From assembly GCA_937864465.1 (NCBI GenBank), contig CALMJU010000064.1, positions 1 through 45,717 on the forward strand: a stretch of DNA of 45,717 nt, written 5' to 3'. The notes under the pieces are model-generated. The model was not told where the DNA came from and searched no databases. It was given only the letters and a program-made list of their open reading frames with translations. Below, in pieces: positions 40,792 through 45,717 of this stretch. The translations under genes were made by a program, and so were the position numbers. This DNA comes from an uncultured Acidobacteriota bacterium (GTDB lineage: Bacteria > Acidobacteriota > Polarisedimenticolia > Polarisedimenticolales > JAIQFR01). The number at the start of each line of letters is the position of its first letter. Within the stretch, counting starts at the first letter, position 1.

Positions 40792-42639
40792 TCAGCGCGG
40801 AGGGATCGATCCCACGGGCCGGGCGGGGGTCCCCGACGACAGCGCAGCCTCGAGCTCCGCCCTCGCCTCCGCAAAGCCCGGATCGAGCTCCAGCGCCTTC
40901 CGGTACCGCGCGATCCCCTCTTCCCTCGCCCCCCGCGCCAGCAGCACGGCGCCGAGATTCCGCTCGACGCGGGGGTCCTCCGTCAGCCTCGCGGCCTCGC
41001 GCAGCCTCTCCTCCGCCTCCGCGAGGCGGCCCAGCCGGTAGAGCGCCCATCCGAGATCGTTGCGCACGTCGGCCCGCCCCGGCGCTCTCTCGGCCGCGGC
41101 CTCGAGCTCCACGACCGCCTCGCCCCCCTTCCCCGCCCGGAAGAGCGCCCGCCCGAGGTGGTACCGGGTCTCGACATCCTTGGGGTCGAGGCGGATCGCC
41201 TCGCGGTACTCCGCGATCCCCCCCTCGAGGTTCCCGGAGAGGACCAGGGCCGAGCCCAGGTTGACGTGCGAGACCGAGTACCGCGGGGCGATCTCGGCCG
41301 CCCGCTCGAAGTGCGGGATGGCCTCGGCGACCGCGCTGCGCGCGACGAGCGCGTGCCCGAGGTTCGCGTGGGCGACGTAGTTGTCCTCGGTGACGCGCAG
41401 CGCGGCTCGGAAGAGGGTCTCGCTGTCCCTCCAGGCGGCGAGCTGGTGGCGCGTCGCGACGAAGGCGGCGGCGAGGACGACGACGCCGCCGACGGCGGCC
41501 GCCCTCCTCCCCCACGCCCGGCGACGCGCGACCTCCTCGATCCCGAAGACCGCGACGGCGAAGATCCCGATCAGCGGGACGTAAGCGTACCGGTCGGCCA
41601 TCGCCTGGGAGCCGACCTGGACGAGCCCGAGCGCGGGGACGAGCCACACCAGGTACCACCCGCAGCCGCCGGGAACGTACGGCGCCTTCCGCCTCGCGGC
41701 GAGGGCCCCGGCGCAGGCCGCCGCGAGGGCGACCGCCGCGAGGGCAACGCGGAGCGTGGAGAGCGACCCCAGCGGGTGCGGGTAGAAGATCGCAAGATTC
41801 GAGGGCCAGACCGTCTTCCCTAGATAGGCGAGCGTGGCGCAGAGCGCGTTCGCGGCGCGCATCGCGGGGGGGAACGTCTCGGCCGACTGGACCGCGCCGG
41901 TGTGCCCCTGGGAGACGAGGGCCATCGCCGCGCACCCCGCCGCCAGGACGGCGAGCGGCACCTTCTCGAGCACGAGCGCCCGCCACCGCTCCCCCCCCTC
42001 TCCCACCCTTCCGAGCGGCCAGAGGTCGAGCGCGAGAAGGCCGGCGGGGAATGCGACCGCCGACGGCTTGGAGAGGAGCGCCGCCGCGAAGAGCGCCATG
42101 ACCGCGGCGTACGATCCCGCTCTCCTCCGTCGCGCCCACGAGGCGTAGGGGATCAGCGCCAGCAAGCAGAGCAACAGGCTCAGAACGGTCTTCCTCTGCG
42201 CCACCCACGCGACGGCCTCGACCTGCAGGGGGTGGAGGCCGAAGAGCGCCGCAACGAAGAACGACCGGCGCGGCGCGGCGGTCGCTCGGGAGAGGAGGAG
42301 GAACACGAGCATCGCATTCGCGACGTGGATCAGGAGGCTCGTTGCGTGGTGCCCTCCCGGTCGGAGCCCCCAGAGCGTCGCGTCCGCCTGATGGGAGACC
42401 ATCGTCAGCGGGTGCCAGTTGCTGACGACGACCGCGCGCAGCGCCCAGGCCAGGTTCCCGGCGGTCAGCCCCCCGACGACGTTCGCGTTCGCCCAGACGT
42501 ACGAGTCGTCGTCGTAGTTCGTGAACGAGTACGAGACGACCGGGAGGTAGGCCAGCGCGACGACGACGCCGAGGACGACCGCGAGCGCGGCCTCCAGGCG
42601 GCGAGGCGCGGGCGCGGGCCCCGCGCTCCCCCCCGTCAT
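40792..42639 (-). CDS. TMTC-like membrane protein with six or so TPRs
   Basis: 615-aa polytopic protein of the bacterial TMTC-related type common in Acidobacteria-like genomes. The first loop is SFTNYDDDSYVWANANVVGG (D43-D45), then NWHPLTMVSHQADATLWGL, PGGHHATSLLIHVANAMLVF, HPLQVEAVAWVAQRKTVLS, LSKPSAVAFPAGLLALDLWP and MADRYAYVPLIGIF. After about ten spans comes a long TPR domain (about residues 415-605) with units such as VAHANLGHALVARSAVAEAI, VSHVNLGSALVLSGNLEGGI and RNDLGWALYRLGRLAEAEE. ATG 42639 overlaps the stop of DUF4097-type paralog 4 (ATGA). It is the last gene of the PMT/TPR-lipoprotein-DUF4097-TMTC operon. Confidence 0.83.
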   Translation of the reverse strand: MTGGSAGPAPAPRRLEAALAVVLGVVVALAYLPVVSYSFTNYDDDSYVWANANVVGGLTAGNLAWALRAVVVSNWHPLTMVSHQADATLWGLRPGGHHATSLLIHVANAMLVFLLLSRATAAPRRSFFVAALFGLHPLQVEAVAWVAQRKTVLSLLLCLLALIPYASWARRRRAGSYAAVMALFAAALLSKPSAVAFPAGLLALDLWPLGRVGEGGERWRALVLEKVPLAVLAAGCAAMALVSQGHTGAVQSAETFPPAMRAANALCATLAYLGKTVWPSNLAIFYPHPLGSLSTLRVALAAVALAAACAGALAARRKAPYVPGGCGWYLVWLVPALGLVQVGSQAMADRYAYVPLIGIFAVAVFGIEEVARRRAWGRRAAAVGGVVVLAAAFVATRHQLAAWRDSETLFRAALRVTEDNYVAHANLGHALVARSAVAEAIPHFERAAEIAPRYSVSHVNLGSALVLSGNLEGGIAEYREAIRLDPKDVETRYHLGRALFRAGKGGEAVVELEAAAERAPGRADVRNDLGWALYRLGRLAEAEERLREAARLTEDPRVERNLGAVLLARGAREEGIARYRKALELDPGFAEARAELEAALSSGTPARPVGSIPPR

Positions 42640-44075
42640 GCGCCCCCCGGCCCGTCGAGGAACACGTCGCCCTCGGCCTCGACGTACACCGTCGGCCGCC
42701 GCGCGCCCCCGACCGTCCCCTGGGCGCTCCCGCTTCCTTCGGTCGCGACGATCGTCGGGATCGCGCTCTCGATCCGGCCCCTGCGCGACTCGGCCTCGAC
42801 GCGGCAGCCTCCGGCTCCGAAGCGCACCGTGACGTCCCCGCCGGCGTTCTCGATCCTGCTGTCCTTCTCCCCAGGCGCCGCCGTCCAGGCGACCTCGACC
42901 GTGGGCCCGTCGGCCGCGACCTCGACCGGCCCCGCCACGCCGCCGAGGCGGACGGACCCTCCCCGGCTCCGGACGACCACCCCGGAGGTCGCCCCCTCGA
43001 CGCCGACCTCCCCGCCGTCGTTCGCGATCGTCACGGGCGCTCCCGCCTTCTCGACCGAAACGCTCGAGTCCATGAGGTCCGCCGAGATCTCTCCCCCGAC
43101 GTTCTTCATCTCGACGGTCAAGCCGGTCCCGGTCACCGAGACGGGGCCCGCCACTCCCTCCAGCCGGATCGGGATGCCGGCCGTCGCCTCGATCGTCACC
43201 GCCCCCTTGACTCCCTGCCCGACCACCGAGCCTCCGCCGACAGTGGCACGCAAGTCCCCGTCGATCCCCTCGAAGCGGATCGCCGTGTCGGTCGCGACCT
43301 CGAAGCTCCCGCGCGACGACGCCAACTGCAGGAGCGTTCCCGAGACGTCGACCGTCGCCCCCCCGTTGCACCGCTTCAGCTCCGCGGTGCCCCCTCTCGC
43401 GCGCAGCGTCACGACGCTCGACACGCCGTCCGCCGCGAGGGCGACGTCCTCCAGGTCCGCCTCGACGCTCCCCGTGATCCCGGACAGTCTCGCGCGCCCT
43501 CGCGCGATCCCGAGGAACACGTCCGCGGAGAGAAGACTCCCCTCGAACGTGAGGTCGCGCCCGCGCGCCGCGACCTCCCCCCCGGATCCGGAGAGGCTCA
43601 CCTTCCCCCCGTCGATCTCGAAGACGGCACCGCCGGAAAGGTAGCTCCCGGAGAAATCCAGCCCCTCCCCTCGCGCCTCGATCCCGCCCGACAGGCCGGA
43701 CGCGACGACGCTCGCGCCCCGAGTCGCGATCGTGAGGAACAGCCCCTCGGGCGCCTCGATCGTGAGCCTCCGATCCTCCGTCGGCGCGCCCGCGGCGGGT
43801 TGCAGGCGGAGCGTGCTCCCGTCGAGAAGCACGGCGACCGGCGCGTCCCGTCCCGGCTCCCCCGCCGCGACCGCGCGGAAGCGGATCTCCCCCGTCGGCC
43901 GTCCGGTCACCGAGATCTCTCCCGTGATCCCCGAGACGTCGAGCCGCCTCTCGACGGTCACCGGGACGATCCCCGCGCTCTCGACCGCCAGGAGCTTCGC
44001 CTCTTGCGCGTGCGCCGACCCTGCGACGAGGAAGATCCACGCCGCCAGGCAGGCGGGCGCGGCCGGGCATCTCAC
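42636..44075 (-). CDS. DUF4097-type secreted beta-repeat protein, paralog 4
   Basis: 479-aa exported protein with a clear signal peptide (cleavage likely after AHA, residue 23). It has the family N-block RLDVSGITGEISVTGRPTGE, a run of short beta repeats (VSLSGSGGEVAARG, ARLSGITGSVEADLED, IRLEGVAGPVSVTGTG), DSRIENAGGD (from residue 405) and the terminal VYVEAEGDVFLDGPGG. The GTG at 44075 overlaps the lipoprotein stop (GTGA) and its stop overlaps the TMTC-like start. It is somewhat Ser/Thr-richer than the other copies, which would suit an O-glycosylated acceptor; that remains conjecture. Confidence 0.77.
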   Translation of the reverse strand: MRCPAAPACLAAWIFLVAGSAHAQEAKLLAVESAGIVPVTVERRLDVSGITGEISVTGRPTGEIRFRAVAAGEPGRDAPVAVLLDGSTLRLQPAAGAPTEDRRLTIEAPEGLFLTIATRGASVVASGLSGGIEARGEGLDFSGSYLSGGAVFEIDGGKVSLSGSGGEVAARGRDLTFEGSLLSADVFLGIARGRARLSGITGSVEADLEDVALAADGVSSVVTLRARGGTAELKRCNGGATVDVSGTLLQLASSRGSFEVATDTAIRFEGIDGDLRATVGGGSVVGQGVKGAVTIEATAGIPIRLEGVAGPVSVTGTGLTVEMKNVGGEISADLMDSSVSVEKAGAPVTIANDGGEVGVEGATSGVVVRSRGGSVRLGGVAGPVEVAADGPTVEVAWTAAPGEKDSRIENAGGDVTVRFGAGGCRVEAESRRGRIESAIPTIVATEGSGSAQGTVGGARRPTVYVEAEGDVFLDGPGGA

Positions 44076-44590
44076 CTTCGGCTCCCCGCCGGGGCGGCGA
44101 CTGCGACCGCGTCCGCGACCTTGTCGAAGGTGCGCGTCGGCCTGCCGCCCCCCGCGTCGAGGACCACGCCGTCACGCTCGATCGTCGTCGAGCGCAGAAC
44201 CTTCCCGCCGTCCTCGACTGTCAGCTCATCCACGTAGCGGAGATCGAGCTTCTCCGGGACGAGGCGCGACTCCACAACCGAAACCTTCAGCGTTCCGGTC
44301 CCCCGATCGAGCGCCGTCGCGAAACGGTGGCTCGCGACGGACACACCGTTGAGAGTCTCCACACACGCTCCGTCCCAGCCGCAGCGGACGGCGAACTTCC
44401 CGTCGTAGGACGACTTCGACCATCGGAATCGGTAGCCGTCCCCGTGCCGAACGATGGAAATCGTCGAGCGCACGCGGTCGTTGCCGCGCGCCCAGGTTCC
44501 CGTGTAGCCTGTGTCGGAAACCTTCGGCCGCACGGTGCAGCCGGATGCCGCGACGAGCAGCGCCGCGGCGAGCGCCTTCCCCCACCTCAC
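44072..44590 (-). CDS. 172-aa lipoprotein, paralog 2
   Basis: Predicted lipoprotein with lipobox ASGC (C18) after a short hydrophobic signal. The mature region has DTGYTGTW, RVRSTISIVRHGDGYR and RCGWDGAC, the same blocks and exactly the same total length as paralog 1 at 32751-33269. Differences are concentrated in the C-terminal third. The GTG at 44590 overlaps the stop of the upstream TPR membrane protein (GTGA), and the DUF4097-type gene overlaps its own stop. The function is unknown; duplication together with a DUF4097-type gene points to a shared task. Confidence 0.76.
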   Translation of the reverse strand: MRWGKALAAALLVAASGCTVRPKVSDTGYTGTWARGNDRVRSTISIVRHGDGYRFRWSKSSYDGKFAVRCGWDGACVETLNGVSVASHRFATALDRGTGTLKVSVVESRLVPEKLDLRYVDELTVEDGGKVLRSTTIERDGVVLDAGGGRPTRTFDKVADAVAVAAPAGSRR

Positions 44591-45717
44591 CGTTCCGTCC
44601 CTCCCGCCGCGCCCGCTCCGATCGCGAGCAGAAGCTCCGGGTCGAGCCGCACACCTTCCCTCGCCGCCCCGGATGCGGCCTCCCGCGCCCCCGGAAGGTC
44701 CCCTTTCGCCGCCAGCGCGACGACGAGGTTCGTCCACGCCACCCGATCGCCGGGGGACGCCCGCAGCGCCGGACGAAGCACCTCCTCGGCCCCGGCAAAG
44801 TCCCCCGCGACGACGAGGATCGCCGCGAGGTTCCCCGCGGCCGCGTGCCCGGGATCCCGCGCCAGCACGCCTCGGTACGCCTCCGCCGCCTCGCCCGGCC
44901 TCCCGCGCGCCTCGAGGACGACGCCCAGATCGTAGCGCGCCATGACGCAGTCGGCATCGAGGGCGAGCGCGCGGCGCGCCGCCTCCTCGGCGCCCGCGAG
45001 ATCTCCGGTCTCCTTGAGAGAGACCGCGCGGTTGGCGAGCGCCCCCGCCATGTCGCTCCGGGCGATGGATCCCGAGGGGATCGCGAGCGACAGGGCCGCG
45101 GCCGCCAGTCCCGCCGCGAGCGCCGCCCATCTTCGCCCGCGAGTCGCTCCGTCTTCCCGCACCGGCAGCGCCAGGAACGCCCCCCCCGCCCCGGCGGGGA
45201 CCGCGAGGAGCGCGGCGAGCGGGAGGCGGTACCGCGCCGACACGTAGAACACGAGAAGCGTCGCCCACGAGATCGCGATCGCGCTCCAGAGCCGGTACCC
45301 GCCCGTCCGCAAGCCTCCGAGGCCGACCGCACCGGCGACCGCGAGGCCGAGCAGGACCGCGAACGGCAACGGGGCGGCGAGCCGCCACGGGTTCTCGTCG
45401 AGCGCGGGGGCCTCGTCGAGGCCGTGCTCGCGGCTGTCCAGGGACAGCATCGCCTTCCGGGCGATCAGGGCCAGAGAGCCCGCGGGGTCCGCCGCCCTCG
45501 TCGCGAGCGCCTGCTCTCCCCACCATGCATCGGCCTCCACCGGATCGAGGGGCCGCCCCGCGATCCGGCTCGCGATCGCCGCCGCCTCCTCGCGCTGCGT
45601 CTCGATCCTCCCCGAGAACCCCTCGGGGCGGGTGAAGTTCCCCGCGGCTCCCGGGCCGTTGCCGTGGTAGAGGGTGATCCCCCCGTTCGACGAGACGAGC
45701 GCGAACCGACCGGCCGC
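44587..45717 (-). CDS. PMT-like membrane protein with TPR tail (5' end outside window)
   Basis: The frame is open to the window edge; 376 C-terminal residues are visible and the N-terminal catalytic spans are missing. The first residues include SSNGGITLYHGNGPGAAGNF, which resembles the GGxNFYIGNNP segment of TPR-bearing PMT/GT39-like proteins, followed by EADAWWGEQALATRAADPAG. Three or four membrane spans lie in the next 110 residues (PLPFAVLLGLAVAGAVGL; RLPLAALLAVPAGAGGAFL). Then come about four TPRs (ALANRAVSLKETGDLAGAEE; ARYDLGVVLEARGRPGEAAE). It is probably the first gene, or near it, of the operon continuing to the TMTC-like gene at 40792. Sugar-transferase activity is inferred. Confidence 0.75.
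   Translation of the reverse strand, partial: AAGRFALVSSNGGITLYHGNGPGAAGNFTRPEGFSGRIETQREEAAAIASRIAGRPLDPVEADAWWGEQALATRAADPAGSLALIARKAMLSLDSREHGLDEAPALDENPWRLAAPLPFAVLLGLAVAGAVGLGGLRTGGYRLWSAIAISWATLLVFYVSARYRLPLAALLAVPAGAGGAFLALPVREDGATRGRRWAALAAGLAAAALSLAIPSGSIARSDMAGALANRAVSLKETGDLAGAEEAARRALALDADCVMARYDLGVVLEARGRPGEAAEAYRGVLARDPGHAAAGNLAAILVVAGDFAGAEEVLRPALRASPGDRVAWTNLVVALAAKGDLPGAREAASGAAREGVRLDPELLLAIGAGAAGGTER

Noticed and set aside
30551-44075. Possible DNA-level tandem repeats or a CRISPR array in the DUF4097-type genes
   Set aside because: The periodicity is at the protein level only (short glycine-punctuated beta strands); no exact direct repeats with spacers are present.
1-45717. 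Mobile elements, prophage, tRNA/rRNA genes, replication origin
   Set aside because: No transposase, integrase, phage structural gene, terminal inverted repeat, tRNA-like cloverleaf or DnaA-box cluster was seen on reading; small RNAs cannot be excluded by eye.

Overview
The window is a gene-dense, very GC-rich bacterial chromosome segment with no tRNA, rRNA, insertion sequence, prophage or CRISPR array that I can see. Codons end almost always in G or C. GTG starts are common, and many gene junctions are 4-nt GTGA/ATGA or TGATG overlaps. The mix of a Bat/MoxR operon, MeaB beside an acyl-CoA dehydrogenase, RNase J, a radical-SAM AmrS and several TMTC-like membrane proteins with TPR tails fits an uncultured lineage such as Acidobacteriota or a related deep-branching phylum. 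That placement is inference from gene content only. The few AT-rich spots between genes look like sigma-70 promoters, two of them with TTGACA and a 17-nt spacer.

Layout. 1-3733 (minus): a PfkB kinase (cut by the window edge), MTA phosphorylase and a secreted DUF255/YyaL-type protein. 3938-5602 (plus): a membrane GAF-GGDEF diguanylate cyclase. 5606-8076 (minus): a small unknown protein, the GTPase MeaB and an acyl-CoA dehydrogenase. 8175-18577 (minus): a ten-gene run of moxR, DUF58, a short BatD-like gene, batA, batB, batC, batD, a batE-like gene, hemW and threonine aldolase. 18790-22297 (plus): a minimal chemosensory set (MCP, CheW, CheA). 22310-22642 (minus): thioredoxin. 22698-27613 (plus): rsmA, then rnj and ftsK.

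27610-45717 is the most unusual part. It holds five polytopic glycosyltransferase-C-like proteins with TPR tails (three TMTC/DUF1736-like, two PMT-like), four paralogous secreted beta-repeat proteins of DUF4097/putative-adhesin type, two paralogous 172-residue lipoproteins and a family-2 glycosyltransferase resembling polyprenyl-phosphate-sugar synthases. RNase III (rnc) and a radical-SAM AmrS sit inside one of these operons. Most of these genes are joined by 4-nt overlaps. Eukaryotic TMTC enzymes O-mannosylate beta-rich cadherin domains using a lipid-linked sugar. By analogy, I propose that this locus encodes an envelope protein O-glycosylation system whose acceptors are the DUF4097-type proteins and/or the lipoproteins. 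This is a hypothesis from context, not shown by the sequence.

Five convergent gene pairs have gaps of 12 nt or less, or overlap, leaving no room for ordinary intrinsic terminators. The only gene-free stretch of about 200 nt is 18578-18789, which holds divergent promoters. No stretch over 300 nt lacks a gene.
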